Assembly (NCBI RefSeq): GCF_010728725.1
Contig: NZ_AP022606.1
Coordinates: 4,278,001-4,342,000 of the forward strand
Length of the DNA: 64,000 bases
Origin: Mycobacterium branderi
GTDB lineage: Bacteria; Actinomycetota; Actinomycetes; Mycobacteriales; Mycobacteriaceae
Direction: 5' to 3'
Below are positions 8,483 through 21,520 of the stretch, in pieces. Position 1 is the stretch's first letter; each line of letters begins with the position of its first letter. Both the position numbers and the translations under genes were made by a program. The notes under the pieces were generated by a model. The model was not told the origin of the DNA. It ran no database searches and was given only the letters and a program-made list of their open reading frames with translations.

Positions 8483-9759
8483 GCGTGGTCCTTGTCATCG
8501 AGCAGGCCGAACCACTTCGCCGCGGTTTCGACGTCCTTGTCACCACGACCGGACAAATTCACGACTATCACTGCGCCACTGCCTATCTCGATACCCAGCT
8601 GGAGGGCGCCGGCCACCGCGTGCGCCGACTCGATGGCCGGGATGATGCCCTCCGTGCGGCACAGCAGGCGGAACGCGTCCATCGCCTCGGCATCGGTGAT
8701 CGGCCGGTACTCGGCGCGCCCGGTCTCTCTGAGCCAGGCATGCTCCGGGCCGACGCCGGGATAGTCCAGGCCGGCCGAAATCGAATGTGACTCGATGGTC
8801 TGGCCGTCCTCGTCTTGCAGCAGATACGAGAACGAGCCTTGGAATGCGCCGGGCGACCCGCCGGTGAATGTCGCTGCATGCCGGCCGGTTTCGACGCCGT
8901 CACCGGCCGCCTCGAATCCGACCAGCCGAACACCGGGGTCGTCGAGGAACGCATGGAATATCCCGATGGCGTTGGATCCTCCGCCGATGCACGCGGTGAC
9001 GGCGTCGGGCAGCCGTCCCGCCTGATCCTGGATCTGCACCCGGGTTTCGAGTCCGATGACCCGCTGAAAGTCGCGCACCATGGTCGGGAACGGATGCGGT
9101 CCGGCGGCCGTGCCGAAGCAGTAGTAGGTGTTGTCGGCGTTGGTGACCCAATCCCGGAATGCCTCGTTGATGGCGTCTTTGAGTGTTCTCGAACCGGACT
9201 CGACTGAAACCACCTCGGCGCCGAGGAGCTGCATGCGGGCGACGTTGAGCGCCTGTCGCGCGGTGTCCACAGCACCCATGTAGACGACGCAGTCCAGTCC
9301 CAGCAGCGCACAGGCGGTCGCGGTGGCCACCCCGTGCTGGCCGGCGCCGGTCTCGGCGATCACGCGCGTCTTGCCCATCTGCCGGGCCAACAGTGCTTGG
9401 CCGAGCACATTGTTGATCTTGTGAGAACCGGTGTGATTCAGGTCTTCTCGCTTGAGGAAGATCCGCGCGCCGCCCGCGTGCTCACGCAGTCGCGCCGCCT
9501 CGTACAACGGAGATGGCCGACCGGTGTAGCGGGCCTGCAGCTTGTCGAGAGTGTCCAGGAAACCCTGATCGTTGCGGATCTTGTCGTAGGCGGTGGTGAC
9601 CTCTTCGATCACCGCCATCAGCGCCTCGGCGACGAACCGGCCGCCGTACGCCCCGAAGTGGCCGCGCGAATCAGGGTCGTAACGGGTCGGTTCGGCGATG
9701 GCCGCGCTGGAACGGGGAAGTTCCGGGCCGTGCATACCTAGCGGGCTGGCTTGGGACAA
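8479..9759 (-). CDS. trpB: Tryptophan synthase beta subunit
   Basis: This is the PLP-dependent enzyme that joins indole and serine to make tryptophan. The 426-residue protein carries the PLP lysine in HTGSHKINN (K114), the catalytic glutamate in AETGAGQHG (E136), and the phosphate-binding GGGSNAIG loop. The N-terminal segment [20 protein letters not shown] is typical. It overlaps the end of trpC by 22 bases and the start of trpA by four. The first ~20 residues are poorly conserved in the family, so the exact start is slightly uncertain. Confidence 0.97.
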   Translation of the reverse strand: MSQASPLGMHGPELPRSSAAIAEPTRYDPDSRGHFGAYGGRFVAEALMAVIEEVTTAYDKIRNDQGFLDTLDKLQARYTGRPSPLYEAARLREHAGGARIFLKREDLNHTGSHKINNVLGQALLARQMGKTRVIAETGAGQHGVATATACALLGLDCVVYMGAVDTARQALNVARMQLLGAEVVSVESGSRTLKDAINEAFRDWVTNADNTYYCFGTAAGPHPFPTMVRDFQRVIGLETRVQIQDQAGRLPDAVTACIGGGSNAIGIFHAFLDDPGVRLVGFEAAGDGVETGRHAATFTGGSPGAFQGSFSYLLQDEDGQTIESHSISAGLDYPGVGPEHAWLRETGRAEYRPITDAEAMDAFRLLCRTEGIIPAIESAHAVAGALQLGIEIGSGAVIVVNLSGRGDKDVETAAKWFGLLDDKDHA

Positions 9760-10556
9760 GACGGATGCCTCCCCGCGGTGACAAGGTCGGCGACGGCCGC
9801 GCGAGGATCACCGCTGGTGACCAGGCCCTCACCCACCAGCACCGCGTCAGCGCCGGCACCGGCGTAGGCGAGCAGATCAGCGGTGCCGCGCACTCCGGAC
9901 TCGGCGATCCTGATCACGTCGGTCGGAAGCCCAGGTGCGATGCGCGCAAAGCAATCCCGGTCGACTTTCAGCGTTTTGAGATCGCGGGCGTTGACACCGA
10001 TGACCCGCGCGCCCGCTTTCAGGGCCCGGTCGGCTTCTTCCTCGGTGTGCACCTCGACCAGGGCGGTCATGCCAAGCGACTCGATGCGCTCCAACATCGA
10101 CTCCAGCACCGGCTGGTCGAGCGCCGCAACGATCAGCAGCAGCATGTCGGCGCCGTGCGCGCGGGCCTCGTGGATCTGATACGGCCCCACCACAAAGTCT
10201 TTGCGCAACACCGGCACATTGACTGCGGCGCGCACCGAGTCGAGATCGTCGAGTGTGCCGTTGAAACGCCGCTGCTCGGTGACCACGCTGATGATGCGCG
10301 CGCCGCCGTCTTCGTAGGCGCGGGCCAATTTCGCCGGGTCCGAAATCGACGCCAGCCGGCCCGCCGACGGACTGGCTCGCTTGACTTCGGCGATGACGCC
10401 GATTCCGGGCTCGCGCAGCGCCGCCATTACATCCAGCGGCGCCGGCATCGCCTCGGCGGCGGCCTTCACTTTGGCCAGTGGAACGACGGCTTCACGGGCG
10501 GCAACATCGGCGCGAACTCCCTCGATGATGGAGTCGAGCACGGTTGCCGAACTCAT
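9738..10556 (-). CDS. trpC: Indole-3-glycerol phosphate synthase
   Basis: The enzyme closes the indole ring of carboxyphenylaminodeoxyribulose phosphate, the step before tryptophan synthase. At 272 residues it is a monofunctional TrpC; there is no fused TrpF domain. Motifs are [12 protein letters not shown] with the catalytic lysine, [35 protein letters not shown], and IAESGVRG. It lies 90 bases after the Trp-associated membrane protein gene and overlaps trpB by 22 bases. Phosphoribosylanthranilate isomerase is not encoded nearby; in mycobacteria the HisA homologue PriA, also in this window, fills that role. Confidence 0.97.
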   Translation of the reverse strand: MSSATVLDSIIEGVRADVAAREAVVPLAKVKAAAEAMPAPLDVMAALREPGIGVIAEVKRASPSAGRLASISDPAKLARAYEDGGARIISVVTEQRRFNGTLDDLDSVRAAVNVPVLRKDFVVGPYQIHEARAHGADMLLLIVAALDQPVLESMLERIESLGMTALVEVHTEEEADRALKAGARVIGVNARDLKTLKVDRDCFARIAPGLPTDVIRIAESGVRGTADLLAYAGAGADAVLVGEGLVTSGDPRAAVADLVTAGRHPSCPKPAR

Positions 10557-10646
10557 CCTTGCCGGTTCCTTCCCGCGTTTGCCCCCGCCGTGACCGTCAA
10601 TTTGACGATGTCCATCGAAGGGTAGCGACCGTCGGCGCGCGCTTCG

Positions 10647-11249
10647 TCACCGACCCTCGGTGTCGGACTCGGATTGTGATCGATCCGTTGGATCGCGGCC
10701 TTCGTCGAGCGCATCCCAGATCATCCGCTCGGACGTGGCGCCGTCTTCGGCGTGGGCTTGCGCCCGTCGGGCCGCGGGTGCGACGTATTTAGTGGCGTCG
10801 CCAGACGCGGCCGATCGCATCAGCAGCACGGCGCCGACGAGCGTGCACACGGCGGCCACCAGGGCGATCGCGGCGCCGGCGTGATACCGCTGACTGCCGA
10901 CCAGCGTCAGCAGCGACACATGCGCCAGGTCGGCCCCTCGGACCGCGACGTCCCGGACCACCCACAGGCTGACGGCCAGATATCCAATCGCCAGGCTGAC
11001 GGCCGCCACCAGGACCGCCAACAGGCGCAGCGGCCACCCGCGGACCGCCACCGCTGCGACGGCTGCGGCCAGCAGCAAGATCGCCAGCGGCAGCAGCGCC
11101 GTCGACCAGGACGCGCCGGAGAGGGTGACGGTCTTCGGCTGGCCCAGCCCGTCGAACGACTGGATCGCAACCCACGGCAACCGGGACGCGGCCCATAGGC
11201 CGGCCACGGCAACTACCAGCAGAACTTGAGCCAGTCGCCGCTTAACCAT
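10647..11249 (-). CDS. Trp-operon-associated membrane protein (TIGR02234 type)
   Basis: This ~200-residue protein has four predicted transmembrane segments: one after the start ([17 protein letters not shown]), two adjacent central ones ([18 protein letters not shown] and [20 protein letters not shown]), and one near the end ([20 protein letters not shown]). A hydrophilic C-terminus follows. Placed between trpE and trpC, it matches M. tuberculosis Rv1610 and the actinobacterial Trp-associated membrane family of unknown function. The ATG at 11249 overlaps the trpE stop by eight bases, which favours it over a start 12 codons upstream. The position suggests a role in tryptophan metabolism or transport, but this is context only. 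Confidence 0.82.
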   Translation of the reverse strand: MVKRRLAQVLLVVAVAGLWAASRLPWVAIQSFDGLGQPKTVTLSGASWSTALLPLAILLLAAAVAAVAVRGWPLRLLAVLVAAVSLAIGYLAVSLWVVRDVAVRGADLAHVSLLTLVGSQRYHAGAAIALVAAVCTLVGAVLLMRSAASGDATKYVAPAARRAQAHAEDGATSERMIWDALDEGRDPTDRSQSESDTEGR

Positions 11250-12771
11250 GGGTTTCCGGGGCGCCCAGGGTCTCGGCGGCGGCAATTGCGTTGAGCACGG
11301 CGCGAGCCTTGTTCGTCGCCTCGGTGTGCTCGTAGGGACCGTTGGAGTCGGCCACTACCCCGCCGCCGGCCTGTACGTAGGCGGTGCCGTCGCGCATCAA
11401 TGCGGTGCGGATCGCGATCGCAAAATCGGCGTTGCCGGCGAAGTCGAGGTAGCCGATCACGCCGCCGTAGAGGCCGCGCCGGGTCATTTCCACCTCTTCG
11501 ATCAGCTCCATCGCCCGCACCTTCGGCGCGCCGGACAACGTGCCGGCCGGAAAACACGCCGTCACCGCGTCCAGTGCGGTGCGGCCCTCGGCGAGCATCC
11601 CGGTCACTGTGGACACCAAATGCATGACGTGGCTGTAGCGCTCGATGTGGCTGTAGTCCTCGACGCGCACGGTGCCCGGCACGCAGACCCGGCCAAGGTC
11701 GTTGCGGCCCAAGTCGACCAGCATCAGGTGCTCGGCGCGTTCCTTCTCGTCGTGCATCAGTTCCTTTTCCAGCAAGACGTCTTCTTCGTCGGTCTGCCCG
11801 CGCCACCGCGTCCCGGCGATCGGATGCGTTGTGGCCCACTGGTCGTGCACCGTGACCAGCGCCTCAGGACTGGAGCCGACAATCGAAAAGGCCGTTCCCC
11901 CAGCATCGTTCGGGACGTGCAACAGATACATGTACGGGCTCGGGTTCGACACCCGCAGCATGCGGTAGACGTCGATCGGTTCGACGTCGGTGTCCATCTC
12001 GAAACGCTGCGACGGCACCACCTGAAACGCTTCGCCGCGCTCGATTTCGTGGACCAGACGCTCGACGATCGCACCGTATTCCTCGACGGTGCGCTGAGCG
12101 CGGTGCTTGGGTTCGGGACGGCTGAAGGTGGCCACGGTCGACGGCAGCGGCTGGCTCAGCGCGGTGGTCATCACGTCAAGCCGGGCGACGGCGTCGTCGT
12201 AAGCCTCGTCGACTCGCTCGTCGGTGCCGTTCCAGTTCACCGCGTTGGCAATCAGCGTGATGGTGCCCTCGTGGTGGTCGACGGCCGCCAAGTCGGTGGC
12301 CAGCAGCAGCAGCATGTCAGGCAATTGCAGGTCGTCGATGGCCAATTCGGGCAGCCGCTCCAGCCGTCGCACCAGGTCGTAGGCGAAGAAGCCGACCATG
12401 CCGCCCGACAACGGCGGAAGGTCCGGGAGCGCCGCGGTGGCCAGCAGGTCCAGCGTGTCACGCAGCGCTTGCAGCGGGTCGCCGCCGGTGGGCGCGTCCT
12501 GCGGCACGGTGCCGAGCCACGCCGCCTGGCCGTCGCGCACGGTCAGCGCCGACGGCGCGCCGGCGCCGATGAACGACCACCGTGACCACGAACGACCGTT
12601 TTCGGCCGACTCCAGCAGGAAGGTGCCGGGCCGGTTGGCAGCCAGCTTGCGGTAGGCCGACAGCGGAGTCTCGGCGTCGGCCAATACCTTGCGCGTGACC
12701 GGGACGACCCGGTGCTCGGCGGCAAGCACGCGGAAGTCCTCGCGCGAGGTGGTGGCGAGGCCGGCGGGCAT
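11242..12771 (-). CDS. trpE: Anthranilate synthase component I
   Basis: TrpE converts chorismate plus ammonia (from a glutaminase partner encoded elsewhere) to anthranilate. With the ATG at 12771 the protein has 509 residues and begins close to the known mycobacterial N-terminus ([14 protein letters not shown]). The C-terminal chorismate-binding domain shows [22 protein letters not shown], and the [21 protein letters not shown] block. The LLES motif (residues ~48-51) is the tryptophan feedback site in this family. Purine-rich GGAGGG lies immediately before this ATG, unusually close, so the exact start is less certain. It is the first trp gene; no leader peptide with Trp codons was recognised upstream. 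Confidence 0.95.
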   Translation of the reverse strand: MPAGLATTSREDFRVLAAEHRVVPVTRKVLADAETPLSAYRKLAANRPGTFLLESAENGRSWSRWSFIGAGAPSALTVRDGQAAWLGTVPQDAPTGGDPLQALRDTLDLLATAALPDLPPLSGGMVGFFAYDLVRRLERLPELAIDDLQLPDMLLLLATDLAAVDHHEGTITLIANAVNWNGTDERVDEAYDDAVARLDVMTTALSQPLPSTVATFSRPEPKHRAQRTVEEYGAIVERLVHEIERGEAFQVVPSQRFEMDTDVEPIDVYRMLRVSNPSPYMYLLHVPNDAGGTAFSIVGSSPEALVTVHDQWATTHPIAGTRWRGQTDEEDVLLEKELMHDEKERAEHLMLVDLGRNDLGRVCVPGTVRVEDYSHIERYSHVMHLVSTVTGMLAEGRTALDAVTACFPAGTLSGAPKVRAMELIEEVEMTRRGLYGGVIGYLDFAGNADFAIAIRTALMRDGTAYVQAGGGVVADSNGPYEHTEATNKARAVLNAIAAAETLGAPETHG

Positions 12772-12833
12772 CCCTCCATCTTCCAAGGCATCTTCTCCGG
12801 CGCCGCATCGACCCCCGGCGTAGCGTGACGCCC
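12772..12833. promoter_or_regulatory. Divergent trpE / peroxiredoxin intergenic region
   Basis: These 62 bases separate the start of trpE (-) and the peroxiredoxin gene (+) and must hold or overlap the promoters of both. No convincing -10 element, attenuator hairpin or Trp-codon leader was seen. A GTG nine bases upstream of the peroxiredoxin ATG is an alternative start. Confidence 0.4.
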
Positions 12834-13292
12834 ATGAAAACCGGTGACACCGCGCCTGACTTCGAGCTTCCCGACCAGAACGGAACGCCACGCAAGCTGA
12901 GCACGCTGCTGGCCGACGGCCCGGTCGCGCTGTTCTTCTACCCGGCGGCGATGACGCCCGGCTGTACGCGCGAGGCGTGCCACTTCCGCGATGTCGCCGG
13001 CGAGTTCGCCGCCGTCGGCGCGCAACGCGTGGGTATCAGCACCGATGCCGTGGACAAGCAGGCCAAGTTCGCCAGCATGAACAGCTTCGACTACCCGTTG
13101 CTGTCCGACGCCGACGGGACCGTTGCCGCGCAGTTCGGAGTCAAACGCGGACTGCTCGGCAAGCTGATGCCGGTCAAGCGCACGACGTTCGTGATCGACA
13201 CCGACCGCAAGGTGCTCGACGTGATCGGCAGCGAGTTCAACTTCAACTCGCACGCGGACAAGGCGTTGGCGACGTTGCGGGCGCGGTCGTAG
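12834..13292 (+). CDS. bcpB: Bacterioferritin comigratory protein / atypical 2-Cys peroxiredoxin
   Basis: The 152-residue thiol peroxidase reduces hydroperoxides. The peroxidatic cysteine lies in [18 protein letters not shown] (C43) with a second cysteine five residues on (C48), the usual BCP/PrxQ arrangement for an intramolecular disulphide. The N-terminus [17 protein letters not shown] is typical. It matches M. tuberculosis Rv1608c in position next to trpE. It is cytoplasmic. The stop is four bases from the end of the convergent MFS gene. Confidence 0.93.
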   Translation: MKTGDTAPDFELPDQNGTPRKLSTLLADGPVALFFYPAAMTPGCTREACHFRDVAGEFAAVGAQRVGISTDAVDKQAKFASMNSFDYPLLSDADGTVAAQFGVKRGLLGKLMPVKRTTFVIDTDRKVLDVIGSEFNFNSHADKALATLRARS

Positions 13293-13295
13293 GTC

Positions 13296-14576
13296 TTACA
13301 CGGCTACCGATTCAGCGCGCCGTGCGCGGATGGGCAGCATTGCCAGCAGTCCCGCCGTCAGTACGACCAACAGGCCGCCCAGGCCGGCCCGGTCGGCGCC
13401 GAAGAGATCGATGAACGCGAAGAACATCGACGGCGCGAGGAAGGCGGCGGCTCGCCCGGTTGTGGTGTAAAGCCCGAAGGCCAACCCCTCCTTGCCGTCG
13501 GCGGTCATCTGCAGCAGCAGAGCGCGCGCCGACGACTGCGTGGGGCCGATGAACAGGCACAGCAGCAGGCCGCACACCCAAAACGCCAGCGGCCCAGACA
13601 GTGTGAGCAGTGTCAGCCCGACGGCGATCATCGACCCAAGTGAGCCGAGGATGACGGCCTTGGAACCAATACGCTGATCGAGCAGACCACCGAGCACTGC
13701 GCCGACGGCGGCGACAGTGCAGGCCATCACACCGAACAGCAGCACATTAGCCGCCGAGATGCGATACACGTTGACACCCAACACTGCCCCGAACGCGAAC
13801 ACACCTGACAGCCCGTCCCGGAACACGGCGCTGGCCAGCAGGTAGTAGACGACATTGCGGTCTCGGCGCCATTCGGCGACCAGGTCGGCCCAGAGCTGGC
13901 GAGCGGCGCCCATCGCCGCCGGGCGGCCAGGCATGGCGGGTGGTTTCGGCGCCCAGATCAGCAAAGGGAGCGCGAAAAACAGGAACCAGGCTGCGGTCAG
14001 CAGCATCGCCATCCGCACATTCAGCCCGTCGGCGGTCGAAATGCCCAGCGCACCCGCGGTGGATCCGCCGCCTGCGATGAAGCCGACATAGACGGCCAAC
14101 AGCAACGCCACGCTTCCGACATAGCCTGAGGCCAAGCCGAACCCGGAGATTCTGCCGGACGTCTCCGGAGTGGAGATCAGTCGCAGCGTCGCGTTGTAGG
14201 GGACGGATGCCAGGTCGCCACAGGCCGCCGTGGCGGCCAGCAGTACCAGGCCCGGCAACAGGTAGCGGGGGTTGTCGCGGATCAAACTCATCGTCGCGGT
14301 CAGCACCACGACCGTCACGGTGAGGGCGGTCAGCACGTGGCGGCGTCGCCGCGGGTCGGTGATCCAGCTTCCGGTCATCGGTGCGCACAAGGCGACGATG
14401 ATGCCGGCAACCGTCATCGCCCGGCCCAGCCAACTCGTCGGCGACGTGTCGCCCCCGGCTCCCACCGAAGCCGTCAAGTACACCGGGAAAACGAACGTGA
14501 TGACAAGCGCATTCAGGCCCGTCGCCCCGCAATCCCAGAGCGCCCATGCCAGCAACGGGGACTTTCGCACGGGCAC
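13296..14576 (-). CDS. MFS transporter, UMF1/Atg22-like
   Basis: The 426-residue protein has about 12 hydrophobic helices. The N-terminal WALWDCGATGLNALVITFVFPVYL resembles the WALYDFAN start of the UMF1 (Atg22-like) family of major facilitators, and a charged loop of about 40 residues separates the two halves (PAMPGRPAAMGAARQLWADLVAEWRRDRN). The substrate is unknown; some relatives export amino acids. It follows hisI by 41 bases on the same strand and may be read with the his genes. In M. tuberculosis this slot is occupied by chaA (Rv1607, from memory), so the gene is a local difference. Confidence 0.82.
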   Translation of the reverse strand: MPVRKSPLLAWALWDCGATGLNALVITFVFPVYLTASVGAGGDTSPTSWLGRAMTVAGIIVALCAPMTGSWITDPRRRRHVLTALTVTVVVLTATMSLIRDNPRYLLPGLVLLAATAACGDLASVPYNATLRLISTPETSGRISGFGLASGYVGSVALLLAVYVGFIAGGGSTAGALGISTADGLNVRMAMLLTAAWFLFFALPLLIWAPKPPAMPGRPAAMGAARQLWADLVAEWRRDRNVVYYLLASAVFRDGLSGVFAFGAVLGVNVYRISAANVLLFGVMACTVAAVGAVLGGLLDQRIGSKAVILGSLGSMIAVGLTLLTLSGPLAFWVCGLLLCLFIGPTQSSARALLLQMTADGKEGLAFGLYTTTGRAAAFLAPSMFFAFIDLFGADRAGLGGLLVVLTAGLLAMLPIRARRAESVAV

Positions 14577-14617
14577 AACCCTATAGTTGCCGCACTAGGC
14601 GGCTAGAAGGGTGGCGG

Positions 14618-14965
14618 TCAGTCCTCTGGTTGCAGCAACACGTCGGCGTCGAAGCAGCTGTGATCACCGGTGTGGCACGCGCCGCCGACCTGGTCGACCA
14701 CCAGCAGCACGGTGTCGCCGTCGCAGTCCAGGCGCACCGAGTGCACGTGCTGGGTGTGGCCCGAGGTGGCGCCCTTGATCCACTGCTCACCACGGGAGCG
14801 CGAAAAGTATGTCGCCTCACGGGTTTCCAGCGTCCGGGCCAGCGCGTCGTCGTCCATCCAGGCGACCATCAACACGTCGCCACTGCCGCGCTCCTGCACG
14901 ACGGCGGTGAACAATCCGTCGGCGTTGCGCTTCAACCGCGCGGCGATCTTCGGGTCGAGGCTCAT
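14618..14965 (-). CDS. hisI: Phosphoribosyl-AMP cyclohydrolase
   Basis: HisI opens the purine ring of phosphoribosyl-AMP in histidine synthesis. The 115-residue protein is the single-domain form (no fused HisE). Motifs are [36 protein letters not shown], the metal-binding [13 protein letters not shown] and the Zn cysteines in [10 protein letters not shown]. Its ATG overlaps the hisF stop by four bases. The frame is open upstream into hisF, but homology begins at this ATG. Confidence 0.97.
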   Translation of the reverse strand: MSLDPKIAARLKRNADGLFTAVVQERGSGDVLMVAWMDDDALARTLETREATYFSRSRGEQWIKGATSGHTQHVHSVRLDCDGDTVLLVVDQVGGACHTGDHSCFDADVLLQPED

Positions 14966-15735
14966 CGCACGGTGATCCCTTCGGCGGCCATCGCCGCCTT
15001 CACCTGCCCGATGGTCAACTGCCGGAAGTGAAAGACGCTGGCCGCCAACACCGCATCGGCGCCTGCCAAAACCGCCGGCGCGAAGTGCTCGGCCGCACCC
15101 GCGCCGCCGCTGGCGATCACCGGCACCGTCACCGCCGCGCGCACTGCCCGCAGCATCGCCAGGTCGAAACCCGCTTGCGTGCCGTCGGCGTCCATCGAAT
15201 TCAGCAGGATCTCCCCCACGCCCAATTCGGCGCCGCGGACGGCCCATTCGACGGCGTCGATGCCAGTGCCGCGCCGCCCGCCATGTGTGGTAACCTCCCA
15301 GCCCGACGGCGTGGGGGGCGAACCGGGGGGCACGGTGCGCGCGTCGACGGACAACACGATGCATTGCGATCCGAAAGCCCGTGCCATTTCGGCCAGCAAG
15401 TCGGGTCGCGCTATCGCTGCGGTGTTGACCGACACCTTGTCGGCGCCCGCCCGAAGCAGCACGTCGACGTCGGCTACCGAACGCACTCCGCCGCCGACCG
15501 TGAGCGGGATGAATACCTGTTCGGCGGTGCGGCGCACCACATCCAGCATGGTGGCGCGCCCTGACGACGACGCGGTCACGTCGAGAAAGGTCAGCTCGTC
15601 GGCGCCCTCGGTGTCGTAGGCCGCTGCCAGTTCGACGGGATCACCGGCGTCCCTGAGATTCTCGAAGTTGACCCCCTTGACCACTCGGCCGTCGTCGACG
15701 TCCAGACAGGGAATCACGCGGACCGCCAAGCTCAT
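14962..15735 (-). CDS. hisF: Imidazole glycerol phosphate synthase, cyclase subunit
   Basis: With HisH it converts PRFAR and ammonia to imidazole glycerol phosphate and AICAR. The 257-residue TIM barrel starts [24 protein letters not shown] (catalytic Asp in CLDV) and carries [27 protein letters not shown] with the second catalytic Asp, and IASGGAG phosphate loops. A short loop rich in Pro and Ser ([10 protein letters not shown]) lies near residue 140. The gene starts one base after impA and overlaps hisI by four bases. Confidence 0.97.
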   Translation of the reverse strand: MSLAVRVIPCLDVDDGRVVKGVNFENLRDAGDPVELAAAYDTEGADELTFLDVTASSSGRATMLDVVRRTAEQVFIPLTVGGGVRSVADVDVLLRAGADKVSVNTAAIARPDLLAEMARAFGSQCIVLSVDARTVPPGSPPTPSGWEVTTHGGRRGTGIDAVEWAVRGAELGVGEILLNSMDADGTQAGFDLAMLRAVRAAVTVPVIASGGAGAAEHFAPAVLAGADAVLAASVFHFRQLTIGQVKAAMAAEGITVR

Positions 15736-15736
15736 C

Positions 15737-16537
15737 TCAGTAGTCCTCGGGATTGCCGGTGCGGCGCAGGATGTCGAGCATCTCGGCGTGCACGCCGGGT
15801 GCTGCTGCGAGCGCCGAGCGCGATTCGGGCGTCCACTGCTCGCCGGCCAGGTTGGTGACGATTCCGCCGGCGGCACGCACCAGGGCCACGCCGGCGGCGT
15901 GGTCCCACACATGGTCGCCGAAACTGATTGCACCGCCGAGGATTCCGTCGGCCACATAGGCCAGGTCGATGCCGGTGGCGCCGTGCATGCGCAACCGCGA
16001 CGACACCCGGCTCAGGTTCTCCAGCACCGCCAACCGGTAGCGGCCAGGGAATCTTCCCCGCGAGTCGATGTTGAAGGTGCCGATGCCGATGACCGACTCC
16101 GCTAGCTCCGTGTGCTCCAGCGGCGGCTGCGGCACACCGTTTTTCATCAACGGACCGCCCGCCACCGCGGTGTAGCGCTGGCCGGTGAACGGCAGCCAGG
16201 TGAGCCCCGCAACCGGATCGCCGTCGTGCAACAGCCCCAGCAGGATCGCGGCCAACGGGGATCCGGCCGCGTAGTTGAATGTCCCGTCGACCGGGTCGAG
16301 CACCCACACCCACGGCGAATCGACGTCCGCGCCGCCGAATTCCTCGCCGTGTACCTCGATTCCGGTGGCTTTAGTCAGCGCGTCGACGACCTGCCGCTCG
16401 ATGGCCAGGTCCACCTTGGTGGCGAAGTCGTCGCCCTTCTTGCTGACCGCCGAATCGGCGCGATGCCCCTCGAGGAAAGGCTCGGCAGCGGCATCGAGGA
16501 TCTCCGATGCCTGAGCCACCAACGCGTCGAGGTCCAT
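15737..16537 (-). CDS. impA: Inositol monophosphatase-family protein in the his operon
   Basis: The 266-residue member of the Mg-dependent, Li-sensitive phosphatase family shows the metal site (HGEEFGG followed by [18 protein letters not shown]) and the C-terminal [15 protein letters not shown]. It corresponds to M. tuberculosis Rv1604 (impA). Its lodging between hisA and hisF raises the possibility of histidinol-phosphate phosphatase activity, as shown for some IMPase-fold proteins in actinobacteria; inositol-1-phosphatase is the alternative. The ATG at 16537 lies five bases after hisA; the frame is open further upstream but without homology. Confidence 0.9.
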   Translation of the reverse strand: MDLDALVAQASEILDAAAEPFLEGHRADSAVSKKGDDFATKVDLAIERQVVDALTKATGIEVHGEEFGGADVDSPWVWVLDPVDGTFNYAAGSPLAAILLGLLHDGDPVAGLTWLPFTGQRYTAVAGGPLMKNGVPQPPLEHTELAESVIGIGTFNIDSRGRFPGRYRLAVLENLSRVSSRLRMHGATGIDLAYVADGILGGAISFGDHVWDHAAGVALVRAAGGIVTNLAGEQWTPESRSALAAAPGVHAEMLDILRRTGNPEDY

Positions 16538-16542
16538 CGCCG

Positions 16543-17268
16543 CTACTCCGCCACCGCCGCCAGCGCCTGCGGCAGGCTGAATCGTCCCGCGTAGAGGGCT
16601 TTTCCGACGATGGCTCCCTCGACGCATCCCAGGCCGGCGATCGCACGCAGGTCGTCCAGGCTGGACACCCCCCCGGACGCGATCACCGGCGCATCGGTGC
16701 GCTCGGTGACCGCTCGCAGCAAGTCCAGATTGGGACCCATCAACGTGCCGTCCTTGGTGACATCGGTGACGACGAATCGCGAACACCCTTGACTGTCAAG
16801 GCGTTCCAGAACATCCCAGAGGTCGCCGCCGTCGGTTTCCCAGCCGCGGCCGCGCAGCCGGTGTTCGCCGTCGATGATCTGCACGTCCAGCCCGACGGCC
16901 ACCCGCTCGCCGTACTCGGCGATCGCTGCGGCGCACCACTGCGGATTTTCCAGCGCCGCGGTGCCGAGGTTGACCCGGGCACATCCGGTTGCCAGCGCGG
17001 CGGCCAACGAATCGTCGTCGCGGATCCCGCCGGACAGTTCGACGTTCACGTCGAGCTTGCCGACCACCTCGGCGAGCAATTCGCGGTTGGAGCCACGGCC
17101 GAATGCCGCGTCGAGATCGACCAGGTGTACCCATTCGGCGCCGTCGCGCTGCCAGCCCAGCGCGGCATCAAGCGCCGAGCCGTATTCGGTCTCACTGCCG
17201 GCACGGCCCTGCACCAGTCGCACGGCGCGCCCGTCGACTACGTCGACGGCGGGCAACAAAATCAACAC
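16543..17268 (-). CDS. priA: Phosphoribosyl isomerase A (bifunctional HisA/TrpF)
   Basis: PriA isomerises ProFAR in histidine synthesis and PRA in tryptophan synthesis. The protein of ~241 residues opens [20 protein letters not shown] (catalytic Asp) and continues with [45 protein letters not shown] and [15 protein letters not shown] with the second catalytic Asp. The Arg/Trp-containing loop RGRGWETDG is typical of PriA. GGAGGG lies three to six bases before GTG 17268 or TTG 17265. No trpF is present near trpCBA, which fits a dual role. A strong hairpin sits just upstream, between hisH and this gene. Confidence 0.95.
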   Translation of the reverse strand: MLILLPAVDVVDGRAVRLVQGRAGSETEYGSALDAALGWQRDGAEWVHLVDLDAAFGRGSNRELLAEVVGKLDVNVELSGGIRDDDSLAAALATGCARVNLGTAALENPQWCAAAIAEYGERVAVGLDVQIIDGEHRLRGRGWETDGGDLWDVLERLDSQGCSRFVVTDVTKDGTLMGPNLDLLRAVTERTDAPVIASGGVSSLDDLRAIAGLGCVEGAIVGKALYAGRFSLPQALAAVAE

Positions 17269-17281
17269 AGTCCCTCCTGCG

Positions 17282-17344
17282 CCGCGAAAGTGCATCTACC
17301 GACACCGGCACTCGGCGTTTGTGTAGTGGAATGCACTTTCGCGG
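17282..17344. repeat. 63-nt palindromic element between hisH and priA
   Basis: Perfect 14-base arms CCGCGAAAGTGCAT (17282-17295) and ATGCACTTTCGCGG (17331-17344) flank a 35-base centre that itself has partial complementarity (CTAC with GTAG, ACAC with GTGT). It lies inside the his gene run. A second element of the same length and outline is at 51604-51666. Candidate functions are an mRNA stem-loop that partly terminates or protects transcripts, or a dispersed repetitive palindrome. Confidence 0.8.
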
Positions 17345-17350
17345 AACTCC

Positions 17351-17961
17351 TCATAGCCCCTCAACCCAATTGCTCAAGACGGCCGCCCCGGCGTCCCCGC
17401 TCTTCTCCGGGTGGAATTGGGTGGCGGCCAGGGCTCCGTCCTCCACAGCGGCCAAAAACGGCACCTGATGGGTGGCCCACGTCAGCAGCGCATCGGACCC
17501 GCCTTCCCACTGCTGTGCGGCATAGGAGTGCACGAAATAAAAACGGGCGTCGGCACTCAGCCCCTTGAACAGCGCCGTACCGGGCGCGGCGGTTACCACG
17601 TTCCAGCCCATGTGCGGGATCACCGGCGCATCCAGACGGGTGACGGCCCCCGGCCATTGCCCGCAGCCCGCCGACTCCACCCCGAATTCCACGCCGCGAG
17701 CGAACAGGATCTGCATCCCCACACAAACACCCAGCACCGGCCGGCCGGCGGCGACGCGGTCGGCGATCACCCGATCGCCGCCAATTCCCCGCAATCCGGA
17801 CATGCATGCCTCGAACGCACCCACGCCGGGGACGACCAAGCCGTCGGCCGTCGCGGCGGCGCCCAGATCGCTCGTGACCTCTACTGCGGCACCGACTCGC
17901 TCAAGGGCACGCTGCGCCGATCGCAGGTTGCCCGAGCCATAGTCAAGGACCACAACCGATT

Positions 17962-17965
<4 letters not shown>
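17351..17965 (-). CDS. hisH: Imidazole glycerol phosphate synthase, glutaminase subunit
   Basis: HisH is the class I glutamine amidotransferase that feeds ammonia to HisF. The 204 residues hold the catalytic triad: nucleophile Cys in [12 protein letters not shown] (C81), and His/Glu in [11 protein letters not shown] (H185, E187). The oxyanion region is [12 protein letters not shown]. It starts at GTG 17965, overlapping the hisB stop by four bases (GTGA). The frame is open far upstream through hisB, but that part has no family similarity. Confidence 0.96.
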
Positions 17966-21004
<3,039 letters not shown>

Positions 21005-21038
21005 TGTCCCAGAGCAGGCCAAATGGTTATTGGACCGG

Positions 21039-21044
21039 TACAGT
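21039..21044 (+). promoter_or_regulatory. Putative -10 element for a leaderless transcript
   Basis: TACAGT fits the mycobacterial TANNNT -10 pattern and ends seven bases before the ATG at 21052. Transcription would thus start at or next to the start codon, giving a leaderless mRNA; no Shine-Dalgarno is seen. Position and pattern only. Confidence 0.5.
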
Positions 21045-21051
21045 GACGCCC

Positions 21052-21462
21052 ATGTCCGTACAGGATCGCCCCAACAGTGCGCCGGGCGTGCCGATGATCT
21101 TCCCGCCCTGGCTGGAACGTTTTCAGGTCAAGTACTTCAACCCCGCCATCAGGCCGTTCGCCCGCTATCTGCCGGGCATGGCGACCATCACCCACCGGGG
21201 CCGCAAGTCGGGTAAGCCGTACGAGACGATCGTGACCGCTTACCGCAAAGGCAACGTGCTGGTGATCGTGCTCGGGCACGGCAAGACCGACTGGGTCAAG
21301 AACGTGCTGGCCGCCGGCGAGGCCGACGTGCGGTTCATCCGCAAAACGGTGCACATCACCAATCCGCGGATCGTGCCCGCCGGCTCCAATGCTGAGCACT
21401 TGCCGTGGGCGGCGCGGTTGCAGGCCCGCCGAGTCGGCGTCTTCGTCGCCGACATCGCTTAA
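21052..21462 (+). CDS. Deazaflavin (F420)-dependent nitroreductase-family protein
   Basis: The 136-residue protein has the Ddn/PF04075 split-barrel pattern: [61 protein letters not shown], where the HRGRKSGK...T segment is a typical F420 phosphate-binding region. It matches M. tuberculosis Rv1598c in length and position. The substrate is unknown. It is transcribed divergently from hisD with a very short shared promoter region, probably as a leaderless mRNA. A palindromic hairpin follows 15 bases after its stop. Confidence 0.85.
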   Translation: MSVQDRPNSAPGVPMIFPPWLERFQVKYFNPAIRPFARYLPGMATITHRGRKSGKPYETIVTAYRKGNVLVIVLGHGKTDWVKNVLAAGEADVRFIRKTVHITNPRIVPAGSNAEHLPWAARLQARRVGVFVADIA

Positions 21463-21477
21463 GGAGGCCGCGAAACC

Positions 21478-21520
21478 GAAGCTAGGGCTGTTGTCCGCGC
21501 TAGATCACGACCCTAGCTTC
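21478..21520. terminator. Hairpin between convergent genes, family-2 palindrome
   Basis: Perfect 10-base arms GAAGCTAGGG (21478-21487) and CCCTAGCTTC (21511-21520) enclose 23 bases. It lies between the convergent 21052 gene and the SRPBCC gene, overlapping the last codons and stop of the latter. Read on the minus strand it contains AGGGTCGTGATC, also found in the 57715-57771 hairpin. A bidirectional terminator is the simplest reading, though it lacks a U-tract. Confidence 0.65.

Noticed and set aside
12772..12833. Tryptophan attenuator before trpE
   Set aside because: The 62-base region has no Trp-codon leader peptide or alternative hairpins.
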